From Ornithinibacillus halophilus (lineage in GTDB: Bacteria; Bacillota; Bacilli; Bacillales; Amphibacillaceae): a stretch of DNA of 64,000 bases. Below are positions 1-7,622 of this stretch, in pieces. The notes under the pieces were generated by a model. That model had not been told where the DNA came from, ran no database searches, and saw only the letters and a program-made list of their open reading frames with translations. Position numbers and translations under genes: made by a program. The stretch covers positions 44,016 to 108,015 of the forward strand of contig NZ_FQVW01000003.1 of NCBI RefSeq assembly GCF_900129485.1, read 5' to 3'. Every line of letters starts with the position of its first letter. The stretch's first letter is position 1.

Positions 1-133
1 ATTGAGATTTATAATACTACCTTCGACTGAAAAATGCAATATATTACAGTTAAAATTTTTTGATTTTTTATAACTATGGGACAAAATCAAGTTTGTTAGT
101 AGCCAAATTAAAAATACGAAGGGAATTTTATAT

Positions 134-178
134 CAAAAAAAGTATCCGAACAAGAATTCAATCCCTTTTCGGATACTT
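134..178 (-). terminator. Terminator after the metal ABC operon
   Basis: A 9-bp stem (GTATCCGAA / TTCGGATAC) with a 17-nt loop is followed, on the minus strand, by a run of seven T. It lies about 30 bases beyond the last gene of the metal importer operon. The rest of the first 209 bases shows no supported gene. Confidence 0.8.
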
Positions 179-209
179 ACCATTATCTATACTATACACA
201 CTTATAACT

Positions 210-1109
210 TTACCTTGTAGATTTCTCGTTAAGAGCCTTATTGTCCGTTACATTTGGGATAAATTTTGCAAATAAACCATGCTTAGGTGATCCTATGAAA
301 CTGATAAGAAACACAATCCCTGTAGCAAATGCCATAGACCCAGATATTGAAGTATCAATCCATGCAGCAATATAATACCCCGTTATCGCAGAAACTACTC
401 CAAAGGTTCCACTTAATAAAAGCATTATTGAAAGTTTATCTGTCCATAGATAAGCAGACGCTGCTGGAGTAATTAACATTGCGACTACCATGATTGCCCC
501 TACTGCATCAAAAGCTGCAACGGTTGTAACTGATACTAAACTCATAAACACATAATGCATTAACACTACTGGAATCCCAATACTAGCAGCCAGAGCTGGA
601 TCAAATGATGTTATTTTCCACTCTTTGTAGAATGCTAGTATCATAAAAACTACAATTATTAAAACAAGAAAAAGTATGGCAGTTGCTTCTGGTATTGATC
701 CTATCATTGGTAAATTCACAGTATTCCATGGAATAAACGTAATTTCTCCCATTAATGCATGTTGAACATCTAAATGAGCATTTCCAACTGAGGTAGCAAT
801 GAGAATAACCCCAATAGCAAATAGTGTCGTAAATACAATACCAATTGATGCGTGGTTTTCAATTTCTAATGAATTTAGCCATTGAACCAATACTGCTGTT
901 AATAACCCCACTAATATTGCACCAACCAACATATGAGGCCCGCTTAACTCTCGAGTAATAATAAAAGCAACTACTATTCCTAGTAGCACCGTATGGCTTA
1001 TCGCATCTGCCATCATTGCCATTCTTCTCAGAATTAGAAACACCCCGATTAGTCCACAAGTTAAACCGACTAAACAAGCAGTTATTATAATCCACGCTGT
1101 ATAAGTCAT
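210..1109 (-). CDS. mntD: Metal ABC transporter permease (MntD-like)
   Basis: Membrane permease of the ABC-3 family, which passes manganese, zinc or iron across the membrane in importers of the Mnt/Znu/Sit type. The 299-residue protein is almost wholly hydrophobic, with about eight membrane segments and the family's N-terminal GLIGVFLILRRMAMMADAIS region, where the cytoplasmic end of a helix carries charged residues. It is the last gene of a four-gene operon, five bases after the other permease gene, with a ribosome site (AAGGGG) 8 bases before the ATG. Two different permeases in one operon suggest a heterodimeric channel. The metal cannot be read from the sequence; manganese is favoured by the MntR-like boxes upstream of the operon. 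Confidence 0.85.
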   Translation of the reverse strand: MTYTAWIIITACLVGLTCGLIGVFLILRRMAMMADAISHTVLLGIVVAFIITRELSGPHMLVGAILVGLLTAVLVQWLNSLEIENHASIGIVFTTLFAIGVILIATSVGNAHLDVQHALMGEITFIPWNTVNLPMIGSIPEATAILFLVLIIVVFMILAFYKEWKITSFDPALAASIGIPVVLMHYVFMSLVSVTTVAAFDAVGAIMVVAMLITPAASAYLWTDKLSIMLLLSGTFGVVSAITGYYIAAWIDTSISGSMAFATGIVFLISFIGSPKHGLFAKFIPNVTDNKALNEKSTR

Positions 1110-1114
1110 ATCAT

Positions 1115-2026
1115 CTACCCCTTATGGTCCAGACTAATCTGTTTATTCACCAGTTGTTTACGCTGGATTTTAAATTGAATATAGTTGGATACAATCCCTT
1201 TTTCTTTCCCAAAAATAAGTGAAATAGTGAAGAATACTCCAGCAACTAAAACAATAAACGGACCTGTTGGCCATCCACTGCCTAGAGCACTTATATAGGT
1301 GCCAATTGCTCCCGATAATCCACCAATACATGCTGAAATGATTAACATCCACTTAAATGATTGCGTCCAATAACGGGCACTTACTGATGGTATAATTAAT
1401 AAAGCAGCAATTAGAATTACTCCTACTGCTTGAATACCTATTACGATAGTAGTAACCAATACACCTGTATATAAGAAATTCATTCCTCTTATTGATAGGC
1501 CAATACCTTTTGCAAATTGTGGGTCAAATAAATAGATTTTCCATTCCTTAAACCCAAGAAATAAAACGATTATGACAATCACTGCAAGCATGAGCATTGT
1601 TATTACATCAGATTTTACCATCGCAGCTGCCTGCCCAAAGATAAAATTATCTAATCCACTTTGATTTCCACCTGCTGTTCGATTAACCAATGTTAAAAGC
1701 ATAAGTCCAGCACCAAAGAAAATAGATAAAATCATCCCCATTGCTGTATCTTCCGTTATTCTTGTTGTAGATTGAATCAATTGAATAAGAAAAGCTCCCA
1801 TTAATGCACTTATAGCTGCACCAATAATAAGGATGAGTAAGTTTTTTTCTTGTAATAGTAGAAAGGCAATTATTACCCCTGGAAGTGCGGCATGAGCTAA
1901 GGCATCACTCATCAGGCTTTGTTTTTTCCAATAAGCTAGACACCCTACCATCCCTGCTGCTATTCCAAGAATCATTGTACTAGCAAGAACCCATTGCGTC
2001 GTACTACTTGCCAGTATGGACCACAT
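1115..2026 (-). CDS. mntC: Metal ABC transporter permease (MntC-like)
   Basis: Second ABC-3 family permease of the metal importer, 303 residues from the chosen start. The open frame runs further upstream to 2080, but the ATG at 2024-2026 has GGAGGAG seven bases before it and gives the usual N-terminus with the first membrane segment directly following, so I take that start. It overlaps the end of the ATPase gene by 23 bases, which suggests translational coupling. The motif around SLMSDALAHAALPG is typical of the family. The C-terminal tail of about 30 residues is charged and cytoplasmic. Confidence 0.85.
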   Translation of the reverse strand: MWSILASSTTQWVLASTMILGIAAGMVGCLAYWKKQSLMSDALAHAALPGVIIAFLLLQEKNLLILIIGAAISALMGAFLIQLIQSTTRITEDTAMGMILSIFFGAGLMLLTLVNRTAGGNQSGLDNFIFGQAAAMVKSDVITMLMLAVIVIIVLFLGFKEWKIYLFDPQFAKGIGLSIRGMNFLYTGVLVTTIVIGIQAVGVILIAALLIIPSVSARYWTQSFKWMLIISACIGGLSGAIGTYISALGSGWPTGPFIVLVAGVFFTISLIFGKEKGIVSNYIQFKIQRKQLVNKQISLDHKG

Positions 2027-2765
2027 ATTGTTTCTCCTCCCCCATCCAACGCATATTTCCACCATATGTTTTCGCAACATTATCCTTAGTAAATGTTTCA
2101 GTAGTTTTACCGTGATTCATTACCGTTCTATTTAGCAAAAGAACGTGATCAAAGTATTCTTCTACTGTTTGTAAATCATGGTGAACAACCATCACGGTCT
2201 TTCCATTTGCCTTCAGTTCTTTTAATATCGTCATTATGGCACGCTCTGTTGCAGCATCAACACCTGCTAATGGTTCATCCATAAAGTAAATATCAGCATC
2301 TTGCACTAATGCCCTTGCTAGAAATACTCGTTGTTGTTGTCCCCCCGAGAGTTGACTAATTTGTCGATCAGCATAATCTTCCATTCCCATTTTTTTCAAA
2401 GCATGAAATGCCTTTTCTTTATGCATGCGTGTTGGTAGTTTGAGCCAACCAATTTTCCCATAAAGTCCCATCGTCACAACATCGAGTGCATTGGTAGGGA
2501 AATCCCAGTCAACCGAGCCTCTTTGTGGTACATATCCAATATATTTCTTTGCTTGTTTAAAAGGTAAACCCATAAAATCAACTGTTCCAGATAAAGAAGG
2601 ATGAAGTTGTAGCATGGTTTTTATTAAAGTGGACTTTCCGGCACCATTTGGTCCAACAATGCCAGTTAATGACCCTTTTTCTACAGAGAAATCCACATTT
2701 TCTAGAACGGTATTTTTTCGATATGCAGCCGATAGTTCCTTTACCTTTATTACGGATTCAGCCAA
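2004..2765 (-). CDS. mntB: Metal ABC transporter ATP-binding protein (MntB-like)
   Basis: ATPase that powers the metal importer from the cytoplasmic side. It has a Walker A motif GPNGAGKST at residues 38-46, the ABC signature LSGGQQQR at 139-146 and a Walker B ending in MDEP near 162-165, followed by the switch histidine in VVHHD. Length (253 residues) is normal for the family. The start codon is TTG, with AAAGGAG nine bases upstream, and the gene begins one base after the stop of the binding-protein gene. The order on the transcript is binding protein, ATPase, permease, permease, as in the Bacillus mntABCD operon. Confidence 0.9.
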   Translation of the reverse strand: MAESVIKVKELSAAYRKNTVLENVDFSVEKGSLTGIVGPNGAGKSTLIKTMLQLHPSLSGTVDFMGLPFKQAKKYIGYVPQRGSVDWDFPTNALDVVTMGLYGKIGWLKLPTRMHKEKAFHALKKMGMEDYADRQISQLSGGQQQRVFLARALVQDADIYFMDEPLAGVDAATERAIMTILKELKANGKTVMVVHHDLQTVEEYFDHVLLLNRTVMNHGKTTETFTKDNVAKTYGGNMRWMGEEKQYVVHTGK

Positions 2766-2766
2766 T

Positions 2767-3708
2767 TTACTCTGCTCCTTTCATTAATGCATTATAAATG
2801 GTATCCACATTATGGCGATACATGCCTAGATAGGTGCCTTCCTTTGTTCCGTCTTCTCCCATTGCATCCGAGAATAATTCCCCACCTAGTTCAACAGTAA
2901 CGCCTTCACTATCTGCCCCTTCTATTACAGCTTTTATAGAGTCCTCACTAATGCTACTTTCAACGAAAACAGCAGGTACTTTGTAATCAATTATGATATC
3001 AATCGTTTCTTGTATATCAGATACTCCGATTTCTCCATCGGTACTTAATCCCTGAAGTCCAATTACTTCTAAATCATGCATTTCTCCAAAATAACCGAAT
3101 GCATCATGTGCAGTTACTAAATACCTTTGTTCTACCGGGATTTCTTCTAATTTCTTTGCTTCCTCTTTCAATTCATCCATTTGTTCAAAATATTCTACTT
3201 TATTTTCTTCAAAATAATCTGCATGTTCTGGTGCGAACTCTTTTAATTCATCAACTGCAGATTCCAACGCATGCTTCCATAGATCTAAATCAAACCAAAT
3301 ATGGGGATCGACAGCACCTGTTTCGTCTTCTAATAAGGAATCTTCCGAAACTGTTTCACCAATAGCAAGTACTGGCTTTGACTGCGACATTTCATCAAAA
3401 ATCTCCACCATATTTGCTTCTAAATTTAATCCGTTATAAAATGCCATATCCGCTTCTTCAATTTTAGAAATATCCCCATGTGTAGCATTGTACAGATGAG
3501 GATCTACAGACGGCCCCATTAAGCTATTCACATCTACATATTCCCCACCTATAACAGATAAAGGTTCACCAATTTGTGCAATGGTGGTTATAATACTTAT
3601 TTCCCCATCTGATTTGCTTGCACTTTCTTCGTCCGTTCCACAAGCTCCAAGTAACAATACGATGCTAAGTAAAAACACACTACACCAAAGTTTCAATAAA
3701 CCTTTCAT
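2767..3708 (-). CDS. mntA: Metal-binding lipoprotein of the ABC importer (MntA-like)
   Basis: Extracellular solute-binding lipoprotein of the ZnuA/MntA (cluster A-I) family that captures the metal for the importer. It has a short basic N-terminus, a hydrophobic signal and a lipobox ending in LLGAC with the lipid-anchored cysteine at residue 23. Expected metal ligands are visible: a histidine in VDPHLYNATH (residue 71), another in VDPHIW, and histidines in the HDAFGYFGEMH segment. The long histidine-rich loop of zinc-specific ZnuA proteins is absent, which fits manganese better than zinc but does not prove it. First gene of the operon; ribosome site AAAGGAG before the ATG. Confidence 0.88.
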   Translation of the reverse strand: MKGLLKLWCSVFLLSIVLLLGACGTDEESASKSDGEISIITTIAQIGEPLSVIGGEYVDVNSLMGPSVDPHLYNATHGDISKIEEADMAFYNGLNLEANMVEIFDEMSQSKPVLAIGETVSEDSLLEDETGAVDPHIWFDLDLWKHALESAVDELKEFAPEHADYFEENKVEYFEQMDELKEEAKKLEEIPVEQRYLVTAHDAFGYFGEMHDLEVIGLQGLSTDGEIGVSDIQETIDIIIDYKVPAVFVESSISEDSIKAVIEGADSEGVTVELGGELFSDAMGEDGTKEGTYLGMYRHNVDTIYNALMKGAE

Positions 3709-3727
3709 TTTGCACTCTCCTTTTATT

Positions 3728-3744
3728 TTTGCTCTAAGGCAACT
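3728..3744 (-). promoter_or_regulatory. MntR-like operator, proximal copy
   Basis: The 17-base sequence TTTGCTCTAAGGCAACT resembles the MntR box known before Bacillus manganese transport operons. It lies just downstream of the predicted transcription start of mntA, where a bound repressor would block transcription. A second, similar sequence lies upstream (3815-3831). Confidence 0.55.
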
Positions 3745-3760
3745 TAATTTGTTACCGTCA

Positions 3761-3790
3761 ATGATAATCCCTATAGTTTGTATATGTCAA
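3761..3790 (-). promoter_or_regulatory. Sigma-A promoter of the metal importer operon
   Basis: On the minus strand TTGACA is followed after 18 bases by TATCAT. It is the only good promoter in the region before mntA and places the start of transcription about 45 bases before the ATG, immediately ahead of the proximal MntR-like box. Confidence 0.65.
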
Positions 3791-3814
3791 GATGTTTTTC
3801 GGAAAACTTATAAT

Positions 3815-3831
3815 TTTTCCCTGACGCAACT
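3815..3831 (-). promoter_or_regulatory. MntR-like operator, distal copy
   Basis: TTTTCCCTGACGCAACT matches the proximal box (3728-3744) at 13 of 17 positions in the same orientation and lies upstream of the -35 element. Two sites flanking one promoter would suit a regulator acting both above and below the start. Confidence 0.4.
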
Positions 3832-3880
3832 TTTGCACGTGATTTAATCCTATGCAGCAAAAAGTAAAAGTGTTCAACTT

Positions 3881-4010
3881 ACAAGAAAAGCGCAAGCGCC
3901 TTGGTCAGCCTCAGGCATAGCTTAAGTCGAGCCTCGGCGTGGCGATCTTTGCCCGTGATGAGGATTGACTTAAGACCTCGAGGGGGTAGGCGCTGGAGCT
4001 AGACATCTCT
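3881..4010. repeat. Dispersed structured repeat, copy 1
   Basis: About 130 bases, richer in GC than the neighbours, starting ACAAGAAAAGCGCAAGCGCC and ending GGAGCTAGACATCTCT. The same ends flank a different-length core at 29281-29437, and a worn 3' end is seen near 5396-5450. Inside it CTTAAGTC (3921) pairs with GACTTAAG (3967), so the element can fold. No reading frame in it looks real. It behaves as a non-coding dispersed repeat. Confidence 0.75.
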
Positions 4011-4018
4011 TCTTATAT

Positions 4019-4052
4019 AAAAAGGACAAAGAGTTTTCCTCTTTGCCCTTGT
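4019..4052 (-). terminator. Terminator of the HesB-like gene
   Basis: A stem GGGCAAAGAG / CTCTTTGTCC with a short loop is followed by a T run on the minus strand, about 12 bases after the stop of the gene at 4065. Confidence 0.75.
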
Positions 4053-4064
4053 CATATTTAGCTA

Positions 4065-4361
4065 TTAATGATGATGTCCCATTTTTGGGTTGGTAATGAA
4101 CATTTCTTCTTTTGGTACATAGAAATATTGAATCCACACACCATCTAAATATTCATTTCCTTTTTCTAAAATAATATCAATATCCTTATCTGTACGAACT
4201 ACCTCATCATTTTCGGTTGGTGTATCCAATTCAATATCATAATGCGCATGGTCACCATGGATGTGAGTCACAAATACCCGAATCATTTTACCTTCTGCTT
4301 CTTTTGTTTCAAGCATCTTATTTAATACTTTTGCTGCATTTCTATTTGTTTTACACTTCAT
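4065..4361 (-). CDS. Small HesB/IscA-like (Fe-S biosynthesis domain) protein
   Basis: A 98-residue soluble protein that I assign, with reserve, to the HesB/IscA-like family found in Bacillaceae. The middle contains THIHGDHAHYD followed by a beta-rich region (DGVWIQYFYVP). The three conserved cysteines that bind iron or a cluster in true A-type carriers are missing: the only cysteine is residue 3. Histidines are frequent, with HxHGDHAH in the middle and HHH at the very end, so metal binding through histidine is possible. GGAG nine bases before the ATG supports the start. The gene stands alone with its own terminator. Confidence 0.5.
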   Translation of the reverse strand: MKCKTNRNAAKVLNKMLETKEAEGKMIRVFVTHIHGDHAHYDIELDTPTENDEVVRTDKDIDIILEKGNEYLDGVWIQYFYVPKEEMFITNPKMGHHH

Positions 4362-4423
4362 TATGTCAAACTCCTATCAAGTAGATTCAATTATATTGTT
4401 CCACTTTTGAGAAGAAAAAACAA

Positions 4424-5155
4424 TTAATAATCCTTAGGCTCTTCTTTAAGTAGCCGTAATCGATATGCGTTCATCGCAGTATCACCAAGTTGATCCAATA
4501 AGTTATAGTTAGCATACGCTCCTACAATTGCCCCAAATCCAGGAATTAACTGGAGCATTTTGACGAAATCGATATAGTCTCGATATTCTTGTTGAAATAC
4601 GCGCCAATCCATGTCGACAAGCTTTTCCTTTTGCTCTTCCCAGTTGTCGATATAGAAAAAGGTCTCCCGACGTTTTTCGTCATTTGAAAAAGCTAGCTGA
4701 AAAACATGTAGAATAAATAATCGTTCCTCATATTGGTCTGTGTCGTATCCATAAACAGCAGCTGCCTCAAAAAGAAACTTCATTTTTATTGAAAGTAACA
4801 GCGGAAAGTCAGCTAAACCTAAAAATATTCCACCTGCTCCAGTGCCCGCACCTTCTATTGTTGCTGTTTTACGATAGGTAGCTAATTTTTCCTTTACGAA
4901 TTCATCCTTTTCATACAAACTTAATCCTAATGTTGGCTTTTTAGTAGTAAGATTAGAACCAACCAATGTCGCCTTTACCATATTTTTTATTGCGTCCGTT
5001 ATAATCTGATGGGCTTTTTCAGGAATTTTTTCATTAATTTTGGTTTGTGCTTTTTTGGCCAAACGATTGAAGACACCCGATTGCTTTAATAATTTATTTC
5101 TCCACACTTGTAAGTCATCATATACTTTACTTTCATAATCATTCAAAGTCATCAT
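4424..5155 (-). CDS. EcsC family protein
   Basis: A 243-residue protein of the EcsC family, named after the third gene of the Bacillus ecs ABC exporter locus; its molecular role is not established. The family features are a charged N-terminus, a glycine-rich hydrophobic stretch (GAGTGAGGIFLGLADFPLLL, about residues 101-120) and a second one near the C-terminus (LIPGFGAIVGAYAN). These probably sit in or against the membrane. It is not next to ecsAB here, so it is a stand-alone copy. Two adjacent ATG codons follow AAAGGA; the second is better spaced. Confidence 0.8.
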   Translation of the reverse strand: MMTLNDYESKVYDDLQVWRNKLLKQSGVFNRLAKKAQTKINEKIPEKAHQIITDAIKNMVKATLVGSNLTTKKPTLGLSLYEKDEFVKEKLATYRKTATIEGAGTGAGGIFLGLADFPLLLSIKMKFLFEAAAVYGYDTDQYEERLFILHVFQLAFSNDEKRRETFFYIDNWEEQKEKLVDMDWRVFQQEYRDYIDFVKMLQLIPGFGAIVGAYANYNLLDQLGDTAMNAYRLRLLKEEPKDY

Positions 5156-5256
5156 TCCTTTTAGTTAATACCTCATTAGTTAAATACGTGTTTAGATGTA
5201 GTTAGGTTTCCCTTAAGTTCAATTTTAGAGGTCACTTCCATATATTCAGAAAATTA

Positions 5257-5303
5257 TTGACATATCGTTTTACTATGTTATTATTATGCCACACGATATA
5301 TCG
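5257..5303 (+). promoter_or_regulatory. Promoter and palindromic operator before the first padR
   Basis: TTGACA (5257) and TATTAT (5282) form a candidate promoter with a long 19-base spacer. The palindrome CGATATATCG occupies 5294-5303, about where transcription would begin, and a half-like ATATCG lies in the spacer (5262-5267). The same ten-base palindrome stands before the second padR gene (11339-11348), so it is a likely autoregulatory PadR site. The following ~190-base leader has no gene; its last part is repeat-like. Confidence 0.5.
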
Positions 5304-5395
5304 CAATGCATAATAGTGAGATTAAAAAAGAGAATTCACTTAGTAACGTAAGAAGGACAAGGAATTCTCCCTATGTAGTACCTTTGTTAGTATCA

Positions 5396-5450
5396 GGTGC
5401 TCGAATCTAGTCACCTCAGAAAAGTTATACTTTCTTATCTTTCAAAACAT
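5396..5450 (+). repeat. Worn 3' end of the dispersed repeat
   Basis: The segment from GTGCTCGAATCTAG to TTATACTTTCTTATCTTT aligns with the 3' end and flank of the repeat copy at 29281-29437 (there GCGCTCGGAGCTAG and TTATACTTTCATATCTTT). The 5' part of the element is no longer recognisable. It lies in the leader of the padR gene. Confidence 0.45.
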
Positions 5451-5498
5451 GGAGAAATTCCTCCATTACCAACCAATTCTTTAAGAAGGTGAATTTTC

Positions 5499-5825
5499 AT
5501 GTCAAGTAATGAGAAAACCCCTATGACAGAGGCAATGTATTACGTTTTATTAGCATTGATAAATCCCCTTCACGGATATGCAGTGATGGATGAAGTACAT
5601 AAAGTATCTAATAAAAGAGTTACTATGGGCCCTGGTACTCTATATGGAATTCTAAAACGTCTGCAGAAAATGAATTATATCAGGATGACTAAATCGGATG
5701 GCAGGAGAAAGGTTTACCATATTACATCTTATGGTGAAAAGGCATTAGAACAAGAGTACCAGCGACTTGCCTCTTTGGTCCAAGACGGGAAACACTATTG
5801 GAAGGGAGCGGATAATGATGAATAG
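5499..5825 (+). CDS. PadR family transcriptional regulator
   Basis: A 108-residue DNA-binding regulator of the small PadR type: a winged helix of about 80 residues with the family motifs YYVLLALINPLHGYAVMDEV and GPGTLYGILKRL, followed by a short C-terminal helix that serves in dimer formation. Such proteins usually repress their own gene and a neighbour in response to a ligand or envelope stress. It overlaps the next gene by 11 bases, so the two are translated together. A ribosome site (AGAAGGTG) precedes the ATG. A close relative with the same gene arrangement is found at 10942-11295 on the other strand. Confidence 0.92.
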   Translation: MSSNEKTPMTEAMYYVLLALINPLHGYAVMDEVHKVSNKRVTMGPGTLYGILKRLQKMNYIRMTKSDGRRKVYHITSYGEKALEQEYQRLASLVQDGKHYWKGADNDE

Positions 5826-6966
5826 AAGGAAACGAAAAATTCTTTACTTATCTATGTGGCAATTGGAGGAATTAGAGGCATGGTTTAATGACATGCACCT
5901 AAAAGGATGGAAATTAGTAAAGTTAAACAGAACCTTTGCTACTTTTGAAGAAACACAACCTATGGACGTACAATACCGTTGTGAAATTTATAAAACTGAT
6001 GACTCCTATGAAAAAAATCGAGTTGATTTTTATGAACAATCAGGGTGGGAATATGTCGATTCCCTCATATTTGTTCATATTTATAGAGAAATAGTTGGGG
6101 CAAATCCAGTTGAAATCCATTCTGATCCTAGCATATATTCCGAGTCTATCAATATCCTTAAAAATGATTTAGTAAAAAGAGGGCTTTTAATACTAATAGC
6201 AACAATTACAATGGTTTTTGTATATTTACACCAATTAGAAAGGAATCGGGTTGGTATTTTTTTAGATGATTATTTTATATTTCCTTTAACTGGAATAATT
6301 ACTTATTTATATATTCTTATAACAATGATTAACGGTGTTTTCCATACACTACGATTGCTCAAAAAGTTAAGGTCTGGCCAGATGCTCAATCATCAAGCAA
6401 CCTATAAAAGGAAACTATATTTAAAAATATTAATAGATATTGTTATTTTCGGGAGCATTATCTCTCTTTTAACTTATCTATTTATTCAAGATAATACTAA
6501 TCCTGAATATACCGCTATTCCAAATGAGCAATTACCTGTTGTTCAAATTTCAGATATATTAGTAGATGAGGAATTTGAACAGATATCTCAAGGAGATTAT
6601 GATAACAATTATCAAATTGATTCTAGTATCACCGTCCCTAAACAATATGAATTAAAACAGACAGTGGAGATTTCCTCGGGTAAGTTTTACTTTCACGATA
6701 CGCAATTATACTCTGGTTACTATGAAGCTCGTAATGAATGGTTAGCTTCAGGTTTGGTTACTGCAATAAAGGAAGAATTTGACTTTATAATACCCAAACA
6801 CTTTGACCAAGTAAAAGATATCGGTTTTGATGAAGCATGGATTTATGAAAATGGAAGTCAACATGAAATCGTAGCTAGAAATGGAAAAACAGTTTATCGC
6901 GTTATTTATTGGGGTGACATAGAAACCGATACACTTCTTAAGCGAACCCTACCAAGAATGCAATAA
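5815..6966 (+). CDS. DUF2812 membrane protein, long form
   Basis: The 383-residue product begins at the ATG overlapping the padR stop; the longer open frame from 5767 has no ribosome site. Residues 1 to about 95 form a DUF2812 domain, with EELEAWFNDMHLKGWKL and the GWEYVD motif also seen in the short protein at 10446. Two to three membrane segments follow (about 125-145, 155-180 and 210-230), then roughly 150 residues predicted outside the membrane. A soluble input or output domain inside and a large domain outside suggest a sensor or anti-regulator working with the PadR protein. No enzyme motif is visible. Confidence 0.8.
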   Translation: MMNRRKRKILYLSMWQLEELEAWFNDMHLKGWKLVKLNRTFATFEETQPMDVQYRCEIYKTDDSYEKNRVDFYEQSGWEYVDSLIFVHIYREIVGANPVEIHSDPSIYSESINILKNDLVKRGLLILIATITMVFVYLHQLERNRVGIFLDDYFIFPLTGIITYLYILITMINGVFHTLRLLKKLRSGQMLNHQATYKRKLYLKILIDIVIFGSIISLLTYLFIQDNTNPEYTAIPNEQLPVVQISDILVDEEFEQISQGDYDNNYQIDSSITVPKQYELKQTVEISSGKFYFHDTQLYSGYYEARNEWLASGLVTAIKEEFDFIIPKHFDQVKDIGFDEAWIYENGSQHEIVARNGKTVYRVIYWGDIETDTLLKRTLPRMQ

Positions 6967-6989
6967 TCTGCTTTGTTGATTCACACTAC

Positions 6990-7175
6990 GGGCAGTCGCT
7001 TTCCACGGGCACGGCCTCACGGCCTCAGCCTCCAGCGTGGAAGCACTGTACCTGCGTCTACAAGTTACGCTTCGTCGCAGGCTCCTCGGTACAAGGGGCT
7101 AAAGTAGATTATTCTAGTAGTTCCCTCGCTGTGGGGCCTTCGGACACGTGCTGTTCCCGTTGGAGTCGACTGCCC
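6990..7175. repeat. GC-rich repeat element with terminal inverted repeats
   Basis: A 186-base block bounded by GGGCAGTCG (6990-6998) and CGACTGCCC (7167-7175), perfect inverted 9-mers. Its GC content is far above that of the flanking DNA. It holds an inner hairpin (CCTGCG near 7041 with CGCAGG near 7077) and no credible gene. It looks like a small non-coding mobile or folded repeat. I recognise the ends as a type of sequence seen repeatedly in Bacillaceae genomes, but cannot count copies here beyond this one. Confidence 0.7.
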
Positions 7176-7328
7176 TTCTGCACGATAACGTCGAACCATC
7201 TGGTATTGTCAAGCGCAAATATTTTCGGTGGGGCGAGTTTATTTGCGTAACTATTAAGTTATTGCATGTTTAGTGTTGATGTTGAGAATCCTGCAACCAT
7301 GTTGTTCTTCTTAGGTCGTTGTAGATTA

Positions 7329-7337
7329 TGATATAAT
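7329..7337 (+). promoter_or_regulatory. Extended -10 promoter element
   Basis: TGATATAAT is an extended -10 sequence (TG-n-TATAAT) 24 bases before the ribosome site of the small broken gene. No convincing -35 is present, as is usual for this promoter type. Confidence 0.45.
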
Positions 7338-7374
7338 CCTTCTTATTGCGTTCTATAATAGGAGGTATCATTCA

Positions 7375-7566
7375 TTGGCTAGCAAGAATGTACAGTTTTT
7401 TGTATAGTTGGTACTTGGATTTATCAGTTTAAGTAATGGAGTGATTACTTTAATCGCATTTGGCCAAAGTCTTTGGTCAGTTATAGCAGGGTCAATGCTA
7501 GTTTTAGGTGGATTCATTCTAATAATCATTTCATACATAGCTTATAAGAAAAGCATAAAGCGCTAA
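7375..7566 (+). pseudogene. Small membrane protein gene with an in-frame amber stop
   Basis: GGAGGT at 7361 is followed by a TTG codon at 7375 and a 63-codon frame ending at TAA 7564-7566. Codon 11 is TAG (7405-7407). The rest of the frame encodes two hydrophobic helices (LVLGFISLSNGVITLIAFG and a second one ending in IIISYIAY) and a basic tail, typical of a small two-helix membrane protein. A promoter element precedes it and a strong terminator follows. Either the gene is broken by a point mutation or translation restarts at TTG 7408. The family is not recognised. Confidence 0.5.
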
Positions 7567-7593
7567 GACAGAATTTGTCATCTTAGCGCTTTT
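7557..7593 (+). terminator. Terminator of the small membrane gene
   Basis: AAAGCGCTAAGA pairs with TCTTAGCGCTTT and is followed by TTATTCT. It overlaps the stop codon of the small gene and may also stop the convergent ABC exporter gene on the other strand. Confidence 0.8.
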
Positions 7594-7622
7594 ATTCTAG
7601 ACTTTTTTTAGATCTAAATGGG

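Noticed and set aside
60..275. 71-codon frame on the plus strand
   Set aside because: It contains the terminator hairpin of the mnt operon, has no ribosome site and overlaps the end of mntD.
4065..4361. Metallo-beta-lactamase reading of HIHGDHAH
   Set aside because: The protein is only 98 residues and lacks all other lactamase-fold motifs; the HxHxDH match is probably chance.
5303..5498. Possible T-box or other riboswitch in the padR leader
   Set aside because: No T-box sequence or antiterminator pair; the structure seen is explained by the repeat remnant.
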